From Candidatus Aveggerthella stercoripullorum (GTDB lineage Bacteria > Actinomycetota > Coriobacteriia > Coriobacteriales > Eggerthellaceae), in assembly GCA_018712955.1 (NCBI GenBank), contig DVGB01000055.1, positions 1 to 59,471 on the forward strand: DNA of 59,471 bases. The letters run 5' to 3'. Made by a program: the position numbers and the translations under genes. Below, one piece after another: positions 26,957-35,500 of this stretch. The notes under the pieces were generated by a model. The model saw only the letters and a program-made list of their open reading frames with translations. It was not told the origin of the DNA and ran no database searches. Within the stretch, counting starts at the first letter, position 1. The number at the start of each line of letters is the position of its first letter.

Positions 26957-27505
26957 ATGCATCCCGTCATCGTTTTCACGTCCCAGACCGGCTTCACACG
27001 CCGCTACGCCGAATACATCGCGAACCGGCTCGATTGCCCCCTCGTGAACCTCGCCGATAATCCCCGCTTCGACCCAGAAGGCTATGATGCGGTCGTCTTC
27101 TGCGGCTGGTTCCATGCCGCATCGCTCAAGGGAGCCGACTGGGCGAGACGCGCTATGGCAGCCCGCCCGGAGATTTCCTTCGCTGTCGTCGGGGTGGGCG
27201 CCACGCCCATGCCGTGCAACCTGTGGCCCGAAAGCGAGCACATCGCGGCGTTCAGGCGTTCGTTCCCTGAAAAGGACTATTCAGACCTTGCGTTCTTCTA
27301 CGCGCAAGGTGGCTTCGACTTCGACCGCCTAGGACTGCCGGACAAGCTGGCCATGCGCCTGTTCTTTAAAATGCAGCGCAAGCAGGCAGAGACCGATCCG
27401 CAAGCTGCCGACATGCTGCGACACATGGAGCCCGGGTATTTTGACGCGGTCAACTTCGCCTGCCTCGAGAAGCTGTTTGCATATCTTTCGGACAGCATGG
27501 GATAG
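26957..27505 (+). CDS. Flavodoxin-domain protein
   Basis: A 182-residue protein whose first 30 residues (VIVFTSQTGFTRRYAEYIA) form the flavodoxin phosphate-binding loop, with CGWFHAASLKGADW at the second FMN loop. It fits the Flavodoxin_5/HemG-like group but has no clear partner gene. The ATG at 26957 has GGAGGG very close (2-3 nt), so initiation may be modest. The frame is open 192 nt further upstream, but that part is not protein-like. It is divergent from the nitroreductase across a 270-bp gap in which I see nothing definite. Confidence 0.82.
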   Translation: MHPVIVFTSQTGFTRRYAEYIANRLDCPLVNLADNPRFDPEGYDAVVFCGWFHAASLKGADWARRAMAARPEISFAVVGVGATPMPCNLWPESEHIAAFRRSFPEKDYSDLAFFYAQGGFDFDRLGLPDKLAMRLFFKMQRKQAETDPQAADMLRHMEPGYFDAVNFACLEKLFAYLSDSMG

Positions 27506-27773
27506 GCCGCATTCGCACATGGCACTGGCCCACTGCTTTGGCGACGGCGCTGCAAAGGCATTCCGGGCATGCTCCGAACGCGTAGCTTTCCGCCGGACGC
27601 CCTGCTAAATCAGCGACGGCGATAGGGGCACTTTGCTGTTTCGATAACACCGCCGCACCGCGCGGTCTCGTTTCGGGGTATTATGCGAAGACACAACGAC
27701 GCAGTGCGCGGTGCGTCCCGCGCGATTCCGCTACGGCGGGATGGGCACCCGGCACCCGACCAGAGAGGCCAGC

Positions 27774-28685
27774 ATGTTCGACGAAAATTTGGACGGCATC
27801 GTCAAGGCGATGGCCGAAAACTATGAATCCCCTGAGATCTTCTTCACCGACCCCGATCGCCATTTCCCTAGCCAGCAGGCGGTCATCGACATCATTCACG
27901 ACCTGCGTCGCGTTATGTTCCCGCGCTACTTCGGCGACGAGACGCCCACGGGCGCGAACCCGGAGTATTTCATCGGCGAGACGCTCATCCGCATCCAGGA
28001 TTCGCTGTGCCGCCAGCTGCGCGAAGCGTTCCTGTTCCGTGATGCCGACCTGAGCGCGGAAGAGCTCGATGCACGCGTCGAGGACACGTGCGACCACTTC
28101 TTCGGCCGCCTGCCCGAACTGCACCGCATGCTCCTGAAGGACGTGCAGGCTGCCTTCGACGGCGACCCCGCCGCGCAAAGCAAGGCGGAGATTATCTTCT
28201 CGTATCCGGGCTTCTACGCCATTTTCGTGCACCGTATCGCGCACGAGCTGTACGTGAAGGAAGTCCCCATGATTCCGCGCATTATGAGCGAGTACGCGCA
28301 CGGGCGCACAGGCGTCGACATCAATCCAGGCGCCACGATCGACGAGTACTTCTTCATCGACCACGCTACCGGCGTCGTCATCGGCGAGACCACGACCATC
28401 GGCAAGCACGTGAAGATTTATCAAGGCGTCACGCTCGGTGCGCTCTCCACGCGTGCCGGCCAGCAGCTTTCCGGCGTGAAGCGCCATCCCACTATCGAGG
28501 ACAACGTGACCATCTACTCTAACGCAAGCGTCCTGGGCGGCGAAACCGTCGTCGGCGAAGGCTCGGTGATCGCAGGCAGCACCTTCGTGACCGAATCCGT
28601 TCCGCCGAACTCCCGCGTGAGCTTGGAAGGCCAGAAAGTCAACGTCCGCCAAGCCCGCAAGCGCCCGACCGACTGGGAGGTATAA
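27774..28685 (+). CDS. cysE: Serine O-acetyltransferase
   Basis: A 303-residue acetyltransferase making O-acetylserine for cysteine synthesis. An alpha-helical N-terminal region of ~170 residues precedes HRIAHELY and the left-handed beta-helix (GVDINPGATIDEYFFIDHAT, GVVIGETTTIG, VKIYQGVTLGAL). A C-terminal tail follows the hexapeptide repeats. The ATG at 27774 has GAGAGG 5 nt upstream. A TATTAT at 27679-27684 could be its -10 box. No cysK is adjacent. It is the long form, with an extended helical N-terminus compared with short Gram-positive EpsC proteins. Confidence 0.93.
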   Translation: MFDENLDGIVKAMAENYESPEIFFTDPDRHFPSQQAVIDIIHDLRRVMFPRYFGDETPTGANPEYFIGETLIRIQDSLCRQLREAFLFRDADLSAEELDARVEDTCDHFFGRLPELHRMLLKDVQAAFDGDPAAQSKAEIIFSYPGFYAIFVHRIAHELYVKEVPMIPRIMSEYAHGRTGVDINPGATIDEYFFIDHATGVVIGETTTIGKHVKIYQGVTLGALSTRAGQQLSGVKRHPTIEDNVTIYSNASVLGGETVVGEGSVIAGSTFVTESVPPNSRVSLEGQKVNVRQARKRPTDWEV

Positions 28686-28693
28686 GCTGCCCC

Positions 28694-28734
28694 CCTGGTC
28701 TGCTCTTTGGCAAGATACCAGGTTGCTCTTTTTG
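28694..28734 (+). terminator. Probable cysE terminator
   Basis: CCTGGT/ACCAGG stem with an inner TCTT/AAGA stem, followed by TTGCTCTTTTTG, starting 9 nt after the cysE stop. The rest of the 384-bp gap to the AbiEi-like gene holds the two inverted repeats listed next and no gene. Confidence 0.6.
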
Positions 28735-28802
28735 ACCGTCGCTGCTTTGACCAGATTGAGAACCGCTCCTTGAGCTGTCTTGATTTCGCCAAATGCCAAT
28801 TA

Positions 28803-28840
28803 TTTTGCAAAGCCTATCAGTCCTTATAGGCTTTGCAAAA
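28803..28840. repeat. Perfect 15-bp inverted repeat
   Basis: TTTTGCAAAGCCTAT and its exact complement are separated by 8 nt. There is no T-tail on the plus strand. It sits 9 bp from palindromic repeat A and may be an end of the same inserted segment or a second terminator. Confidence 0.75.
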
Positions 28841-28849
28841 ATATCGCGC

Positions 28850-28905
28850 AAACCCTCACTTTTTCCCTCATTTTCACGCAGGAAACGAGGAGAAAGTGAG
28901 GGTTT
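28850..28905. repeat. Palindromic repeat element, copy A
   Basis: 56 bp with perfect 13-bp outer arms (AAACCCTCACTTT / AAAGTGAGGGTTT) and a partly paired interior (CCCTC / GAGG). It shares its arms, length and central ACGCA with copy B at 30336. It lies 164 bp beyond the stop codon of the AbiEi-like gene. Confidence 0.8.
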
Positions 28906-29069
28906 ATCTTTCCGGAGGGGTTTGCCCTTGAGGTCCTCTCGCATCGCGAAGCTCACTTAATCTTGCGAAGGCACTTCCATCCTTCGAGCGTTCGCTCATC
29001 CTTTTAACGCCTGCCTGCTCGCTCTTCTTCTGCCCCTCCGTCGTCCGATTCCCCGCAAACGATAAACAA

Positions 29070-30113
29070 TCATTGCTCGAAAACCTCGAACGTTACAGCA
29101 GAGACAGACTGCGTACGCGAAAGCCAGCCTTCAAGGGCAGCAATGCCGTCGCTCTGCGGTACGCCGAACTGCTTCAACAGCCTGCAGAATCTCTGTTCGT
29201 TCAGCACATCCGAGAACGCGAAGCGCACGATAGGCGCACCGTAAAGAGAAAGCATGGATTCTCGTTTGCGCTCGTCCGCGAAAACACGAATAGAGGGACC
29301 GACTGCCACATGGCATGATCCTTGGTATTTCCCCATGCCGTCCAGTTCGCCGAACACGAGACTCCCGTCTTCCCTTGTCCACACGTAATCAACCCGGTAG
29401 GTCACTCTTGTATCTGCGGGATGGGGAAAAGGCACCTGAAGCCGAGGTAGAGCGAATCCATGCTTAATCATGACGCCACGAGCATAGGACTCTCCACCAT
29501 TGTCACTTTGCGCATTCGCGTACAGCAGCGTTCGAGCCGCATGCCGAACCCCTTTAGCGCCTCGATGGTTTTTGAGGAATCGGTAGCATAGATCCGTGCT
29601 CGACCTGCCAGAAAGCTTCACGAGCGCATCGGCAATGGCAAGAGCGCGCGGAAACTCTGCGGTCCTCATACAATCGAATGCCGTTTGCTCAAGTGACGTA
29701 ACGTTGAGACCCTCTCTTCGAACAGAGCTGACGTCGTCCACGCGATGACGTCGCACGCCGCTTGCGCGCGAGGAATCATGCGTTTGCCCGCTCACCATAA
29801 GATGGATGCTGTCGAGCGAAAGCACATCGACGGGCAAGCCATGGGCAATTCCTGCAGACTCATGGCAGAACACCCATTCCGGGTGCGCATCCTGGAGCGT
29901 ACGCATGATTGCGAGCGCTTGAAACTGCCGAGAAAGCGAATTCCACCACTGCGTACGTGCGTACATGCCATGGAACACTCTGCGAAAACCACCTGCAGGC
30001 AGGCGGCGCGACAAAGCTCCCGCAAGACGTTTGGTAGCAGGACGCACACAACGGCCTCGGCGTTCGGCCGCAGTAAACAACGTTTCAAGCTCTTTGTCGA
30101 TTATCCGGCTCAC
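29070..30113 (-). CDS. AbiEi-antitoxin-like protein with PD-(D/E)XK nuclease-like C-terminal domain
   Basis: A 347-residue protein of a group common in actinobacteria. The N-terminal half resembles the type IV antitoxin AbiEi fold: a winged-helix start, then CHESAGIAHGLPV, an RRHRVDD strand and GLNVTSLEQTAFDCMRTAEF. The C-terminal ~120 residues resemble DUF559/Vsr-type nucleases (GESYARGVMIKHGF, YRVDYVWTREDGS, FGELDGMGKY), with a plausible D-ExD-K site. No AbiEii toxin gene is next to it. The GTG at 30113 has GAAGGAG 4-5 nt upstream; a TTG at 30143 is rejected. It stands alone between two copies of a palindromic repeat, which suggests an accessory cargo gene. The function is unknown. Confidence 0.78.
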   Translation of the reverse strand: MSRIIDKELETLFTAAERRGRCVRPATKRLAGALSRRLPAGGFRRVFHGMYARTQWWNSLSRQFQALAIMRTLQDAHPEWVFCHESAGIAHGLPVDVLSLDSIHLMVSGQTHDSSRASGVRRHRVDDVSSVRREGLNVTSLEQTAFDCMRTAEFPRALAIADALVKLSGRSSTDLCYRFLKNHRGAKGVRHAARTLLYANAQSDNGGESYARGVMIKHGFALPRLQVPFPHPADTRVTYRVDYVWTREDGSLVFGELDGMGKYQGSCHVAVGPSIRVFADERKRESMLSLYGAPIVRFAFSDVLNEQRFCRLLKQFGVPQSDGIAALEGWLSRTQSVSAVTFEVFEQ

Positions 30114-30228
30114 CGTGCTCCTTCGCCCGTAACGCTTTCGCAAGAGAAAACGAAACGCTGATACGCGCTGATCGCGAAACCTCTTGCATTGACTGCCACC
30201 GTCCTCTTGGAAGCCCTCTCTGCCTGAA

Positions 30229-30237
30229 TCTATACCA
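30229..30237 (-). promoter_or_regulatory. Candidate extended -10 promoter of the AbiEi-like gene
   Basis: The minus strand reads TGGTATAGA, an extended -10 form, leaving a leader of about 110 nt before the GTG at 30113. No -35 is evident. Confidence 0.35.
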
Positions 30238-30335
30238 ACCGCTCAAACGCCCTTTCGACGCATGGTACTCTACGGGTTTTGCCAATAGCATCGAATGCAT
30301 GCGAAACAGTACTTTCTCTGCATCATGCAACCTCT

Positions 30336-30392
30336 AAACCCTCACAAATTACCTAATTCCGTACGCAAAAAAGAAGGAAAATGTGAGGGTCT
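30336..30392. repeat. Palindromic repeat element, copy B
   Basis: 57 bp opening AAACCCTCAC and closing GTGAGGGT, like copy A, with ACGCA at the same internal position, but a more diverged centre. The outer stem is 9 bp (30338-30346/30382-30390). It lies upstream of the AbiEi-like gene, so the two copies bracket it. Confidence 0.7.
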
Positions 30393-30436
30393 GGGCAAAA
30401 TATGAAAATATGCGGGACTTTAGGCCCTCCCTGGCG

Positions 30437-30510
30437 TTCTGGCCGCCCGCCGAGCGGGCGGCATTTTTCTGGCGGCTTATTTCTGGCTGCTTTCTTCTGG
30501 CGGCGTTCTT
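30437..30510. repeat. Degenerate tandem repeat of TTCTGGCGGC
   Basis: Four imperfect copies of TTCTGGC(G/C/T)GC spaced about 14-28 bp, in a T-rich stretch just after the ABC-transporter gene. The first overlaps the terminator stem. With copy B and the promoter, these account for the 404-bp gap 30114-30517. Confidence 0.5.
30442..30470 (+). terminator. Strong plus-strand hairpin-T terminator without an upstream plus gene
   Basis: GCCGCCCGC / GCGGGCGGC stem (9 bp, CGA loop) followed by ATTTTTCT on the plus strand only. It is 48 nt past the ABC-transporter stop on the minus strand but lacks a T-tail in that direction. Confidence 0.65.
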
Positions 30511-30517
30511 CTTTTCT

Positions 30518-32314
30518 CTACTCCAAATACGCGCCGGTCTGACGGGCCCAAAGGTGGGCGTATTCGCCTCCTGCCTCGATGAGCTCAGCGTGCGGGCCGT
30601 CCTCTACGACTTTGCCGTCCGCCAGGACAACGATGCGGTCAAGGCTTGCAACTGTCGAAAGCCGATGCGCGACCACGATGCACGTACGCCCGCGCATGAG
30701 CGTCGCGAGCGCATCCTGCACCATCTTTTCGCTTTCGGAATCAAGAGCGCTCGTCGCCTCGTCAAGCACGAGCACCGGACAGTCCGCCAGCATAGCGCGG
30801 GCAATCGCAATGCGCTGGCGCTGCCCGCCGGAAAGCTTCACGCCGCGTTCACCCGTCACCGTCTGAAATCCCTGCGGCAACCGCTCGATAAACTCAAGGG
30901 CGTTCGCCTGCCGTGCTGCTTCGCGAATTTCCTCCATCGTCGCATCCGGACGCCCGTACGCGATGTTTTCGGCAATCGTGCGATGGAACAGCAAGGGTTC
31001 TTGCGGAACGTAGGCAATCTGACGCCGCAGCGACTGCTGCGTCGTGTCCGCAATGTTCTGCCCGTCGACAAGGATGCGCCCCTCTTGAATGTCGGAAAGA
31101 CGCAGCAGAAGTTTGGTGAGCGTGGTCTTCCCCGCGCCGCTCATGCCCACCAACCCCACACGCTGACCTGCAGGAATATGCAGGTTGAAACGGTCGAAGA
31201 CCTGTGTGCGCACGCCACCGTCCGTGTAGAAGAAGTCGATGTCCTCAAAGTCGATCGCGCCTTCGCGCACCACAAGCTCTGGCGCGCCCGGCTTGTCCGC
31301 CACCAAGCGCGGCTCGTCCAAAACCTCGGTCATGCCGGACGCATCGCCGAACGCGCGGTTGAAACGCTGCAGGCCGTTGTTGATGAAGTTGAACTGGTTC
31401 GTGATGGTGTACGTGTACGTGAACATCATGACAAGCGTGCCCGGCGTGATCCCGAACCACGCGTTGCCGCCCGCAATGAAGACCGTCACGATGGCCATGA
31501 TGACGATGGTGATGCACGCCGTGATGATCCCGCGCGCAAGCGAGGACATCATGCGCGTCGTGTCGCGCTTGACGACTTCGCGGTTCGCTTCGTCGAACAG
31601 GCTGCGCTCGTAGTCTTCGCGCCCGTACGTCTTCACGGCGAGAATGTTCGCGACGGAATCCGAAAGCTCACCGGACAGCTGGTTTTGAGCGCCTGCCGCC
31701 TTCTCGTTCAAGCCAAGGATGCGCTTGTACATGAGGTAAGAAACCGTCGCGTAGACAGCGAGCAGTACCAGCAGGATGCAGACGTAAGCGGGCACGCGCG
31801 GCATGAGCAGTCCGCACGTGCAGACGATAGAGATAAGCACGGGCATGAACGGGAAGTTCACCGTCTCGATAAGCTGGTTGTACGCATTCATGAACTTCGT
31901 GGTCTGGCTCACGAGCGTACCTCCGAAACGGTTGGAATGAAAGCTCATGGACTGGTTGCACAGCGCATCGAAGCTCTGCGTGGCCAGGTCGTACGAGACG
32001 GCAATCTCCAGCTTGAACAGGAAAAAATCCTGCAGTTTACTGCACGCCTGGCCAAACAGGTTGATAAGGATAAGCGCGACGATGTACGGCCCAAAGACCG
32101 CAAACACCTGGTCCGCAGCAACCGTCTCCGCGCTCACGCGGTCGACGATAAGGCTCATCACGAAGGGGTTGCCGTAGGAAAGCAGCGCCGAAAACCCGAT
32201 GTCGGCGCACATGAGCCCGATGAACAGCCCCTTATGCCGCTTCGTGGCCGCCCAGTAGTAATGCAGCGTACGACGAGTAGTGGAAGGAGCGCCCGCGCGC
32301 GGTCGAGATGCCAT
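30518..32314 (-). CDS. ABC transporter, fused permease and ATPase (exporter type)
   Basis: A 598-residue type IV ABC half-transporter. Six transmembrane helices span about residues 25-310. The nucleotide-binding domain has Walker A GMSGAGKTTL, signature LSGGQRQRIAIARAM, Walker B VLVLDEATSALD and the H-loop VVAHRLST. A homodimeric multidrug, lipid or peptide exporter is likely; there is no C39 peptidase domain at the N-terminus. The ATG at 32314 has GAAAGG 7 nt upstream. No partner half-transporter or substrate-binding gene is nearby. It is divergent from the subtilase. Confidence 0.92.
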   Translation of the reverse strand: MASRPRAGAPSTTRRTLHYYWAATKRHKGLFIGLMCADIGFSALLSYGNPFVMSLIVDRVSAETVAADQVFAVFGPYIVALILINLFGQACSKLQDFFLFKLEIAVSYDLATQSFDALCNQSMSFHSNRFGGTLVSQTTKFMNAYNQLIETVNFPFMPVLISIVCTCGLLMPRVPAYVCILLVLLAVYATVSYLMYKRILGLNEKAAGAQNQLSGELSDSVANILAVKTYGREDYERSLFDEANREVVKRDTTRMMSSLARGIITACITIVIMAIVTVFIAGGNAWFGITPGTLVMMFTYTYTITNQFNFINNGLQRFNRAFGDASGMTEVLDEPRLVADKPGAPELVVREGAIDFEDIDFFYTDGGVRTQVFDRFNLHIPAGQRVGLVGMSGAGKTTLTKLLLRLSDIQEGRILVDGQNIADTTQQSLRRQIAYVPQEPLLFHRTIAENIAYGRPDATMEEIREAARQANALEFIERLPQGFQTVTGERGVKLSGGQRQRIAIARAMLADCPVLVLDEATSALDSESEKMVQDALATLMRGRTCIVVAHRLSTVASLDRIVVLADGKVVEDGPHAELIEAGGEYAHLWARQTGAYLE

Positions 32315-32417
32315 GTGCCTGCCTTTCGTGATTTCCGGACTGATTAAAGCCCAAAGCCTCGGACGGCGCAACCGGCACGACGCAAGCTTGACCGCAAAAT
32401 ACGGCCGCGCCCTCCCC

Positions 32418-32445
32418 TTGACGCAGGCGACGAGCTGGATAAAAG
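32418..32445 (+). promoter_or_regulatory. Candidate promoter of the subtilase gene
   Basis: TTGACG and TAAAAG separated by 16 bp, about 100 nt upstream of the ATG at 32544, within the 229-bp divergent region. Confidence 0.4.
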
Positions 32446-32543
32446 GTAGGATGGAGGCGAACGGTGCGCGGACGAAATCGTGACACGTGCGGGCATGCGC
32501 GCTTTTGCCACCGTGCACTCCCTACGGTAAGGAGAACACTTCC

Positions 32544-35500
32544 ATGGCACAATCCACGTCCCTGCCGCACAGAGCGCTCCGCGGCGCTTTCGCGGCCCTG
32601 CTGGCAGTCGGCATGCTGCCAACCGCCGCCTTCGCAGTACCGGGCGAAAACCTCGCAGAGCCATCCGACGAGATTGCCCCTGCAAACGAAGCGTCAAACC
32701 TGAAAGCCGTCGAAGGGCAAGCGCTCGTGCTTTACCGCGCCGACACCTTAGTGAGCTCGCGCTCGTCCCAGGAAACGGACGCGGACACGCTCCGCGCAAA
32801 CGGCTTTTCGGTCGCTCAAGAATGGGATCTCTCCGCCGTCGATACGGCCGTAAACCAAGGAATCGTTCCGCGCGCTGCGGAAGAAGATGCCGAAAATACG
32901 GTGACCTCGGGCGAGAATCTGCGCATAGCGCTCGTCGAGCGCGAAGGCGCACGCGCTGAAGAGCTCGTGAACGAGCTGGAAATGCTCGATTTCGTCGAAG
33001 CAGCCCAACCGAACTACCTGATATCCACGGACAGTGCCGCGGTCAACGACACGCTGTACGACGCATGGCAGTACAGCCTGACGAGCGAGTCGGCAGGAAT
33101 CGACCTGGAAGCCGCGCTCGCCGCCCGCAAGAGCGCTCCTTCGGGAGAGAAGAACGTCGTCGCCGTCATCGACACGGGCGTCGACGGCAGCAACCCCGAC
33201 CTCGTGGACGTTATGTGGCGCAACCCTGGCATCGACGGGCTTCCGGGCAACCCCGGATCGCACGGCTATGATTTCGCCGAGAACGACGACGACCCATCAC
33301 CGAGCGCAGTCAAGCCCAACTCCCACGGCACGCATTGCGCAGGAATCATCGCAGGAGCGGTGAACAACGACGAGGGCATTGCAGGCGCCAGCTCCGATAC
33401 CGAGATCATGGCGCTCAAGGCCACTGCCGACGAAGGCGACGGCATTATGTACTTAAACAGCATCGTTTCTGCCTACGAGTACGTAATCGGCGCTGCACTG
33501 GCCGGCGAGAACGTCGTGGCGATCAACGACTCTTGGGCTATCAGCAGTTACCTTCCCGTGCTCGACTACGTGGTGAACCAGGCGGGCAAAATGGGAATCC
33601 TGTCCTTGTTTGCCGCCGGCAACGACGGGTCCGATACTGCCGAACTCGCAAGCGCTGGCGCTACGGCAGGGCTCCAAAGCCCGTACGCTGTCATTGTGGC
33701 ATCGAGCAACCAGGCCAACGCGCTTTCTTCCTTCTCGAACTACAACGAGACCGAAGTCGACGTAGCACTCCCTGGATCGAACATCATGTCCACGGTCAGT
33801 ACCAAAGCTGCACGTGAATACTTTGCCCCAAGCGTTTCGCTCGCAGCAGGGAAAGAGCTCGTGTACGCAAACGACTTTTCCGACTTCGGAAAAGAGCCAG
33901 AATGCTACACGGTGACCGTGCAGAATTCAGATGGCACCCCTGCCTCGGACGAAGTGGCCGCGGCATTCGCTCTGGAGGCTGTCGAGGACGCCGGCCATGG
34001 CCAACCAGGGCTTAAGGTGACCTTCGACCCCACCGGCCTTGATGCGGCCAAAAGGTACCGGGTCGTCATTGAGTGGGAAATCGACAACCCCTTCCTTGGC
34101 TCTGCTTATGCGGCCGAGGACTACGCGCTCGGCGTCACCGGGTCTCTCGGCGAGAACACCGCAACCGACATGCTCGCCCAGTTCGGCGCCAGGCTCTCCG
34201 CGGTACGCGGCGAAGAACTTCTCCCCCTTCACGCAAACGGGGTCGGCAGCATTGCGCTCTCCGACAACTTCCAGATCAACGCAACGTCCCTTTCGGCCAT
34301 CGACACCGAGTCACCGCAGCTGAGGGCAGGCCTCCTTGTCGCGTTCGCGACCACTCAAAGCACAAGTCCGGACGAAAAGGCCGTCGCATACGTAGAGCCC
34401 TACGGCGTTGGCCTGGTATCGGGCGACAGCGCGACCGAAGCGGCAAGCGACTACGCACCATACGCTTTCATGAGCGGAACATCCATGGCAACTCCCCTGG
34501 CGTCAGGCACCGTCGCCCAAATGGCCGCGCTCGACGAAGACGCAAGCGCCCTTGAACTGCGCGGGCGCTTCGTCGGCTCTACGGTGCCGGTCGAGACACC
34601 TACGGCGGCGTCGAAAAGCACACGGCAACCGACGGCCGTTTCGACTGGGACGTCGCACTCGACGAGAACGCCGTCAGCGCGAACACCTGGGCGGTGGATG
34701 CAGACCTTTCGACACGCACGCTTGTCGTGCACGGATACGGGCTTTCCGATGCAAGCGTAACGTTCGACGGCGCGCCTGCTACCGTCAAAGAGCAAACGAA
34801 CGACCGTCTGGCCATAACGTTTCCTGCCGATGCATTCGACGGCGGAGCCCACCGCATAGACGTGACCGACACGTCGACAGGGCGTACGCACCGTGCTTCC
34901 TATCAACTGCCTCTGCAGGACGCCTCGTACGACCTGGCCTTCGCAAGCGAGCTCCCTTGCTCCCCGGAAGAAGCGGGAAACGGCGCGCTCGTGAGCGCAG
35001 AGGGCACCTTGTATTTTGCCGACAAGAACGGTCGCTACCTGTACCGCACTGCATACCCTACGTCCGAAGCATGGAGCCGCTGCGCAGCGGCAGGAATGCC
35101 ACAGTACGGCACCGACAGCACCGCACGCACGCAGATTGCATACGCCGCAGACGGCAACGATCTGTGCGCATTCGCCACGGACAAGGACGAGAACGGCACA
35201 CTGGCCGTGTACGCCTCCGTGTACCAGGCGGAAACGGACCGGTGGAGTTCGTACGAGCGCGTCGCCACCATCGAGTCGTCTTTAAGCACGTATGCTTACG
35301 CTGGCGCATCCGTTAACGCCGGCACGGTCGACGGCACCGCGTGCGCTGTCGTGAACGGCATGTTCCAAGACGAGAACGAAGAGGTGTCGTCGACCTGCCT
35401 TCTCGTCAATCGGGACCACAACACCGCGTCCTTCGCAATCGAAAAGCTGGAGAGCGCGGAATTGGACGATGCTTCCCTCGTGAGCGGCACGATCATCTCG

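Noticed and set aside
27681-28799. Long minus-strand frame over cysE starting MAFGEIKTAQ
   Set aside because: It overlaps an unambiguous serine acetyltransferase and has no recognisable motif; the protein-like start is outweighed by the cysE evidence.
28850-30392. Repeats A and B as CRISPR repeats
   Set aside because: Only two diverged copies 1.4 kb apart with a gene between them, and no regular spacers or cas genes.
30518-32314. ABC transporter as the exporter of the GG-leader peptides
   Set aside because: It has no N-terminal C39 peptidase domain, is more than 20 kb from either peptide gene, and looks like a general multidrug-type half-transporter.
34570-34610. Programmed -1 frameshift in the subtilase
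   Set aside because: No X-XXY-YYZ slippery heptamer and no strong downstream structure at the junction; a lost base explains the shift more simply.
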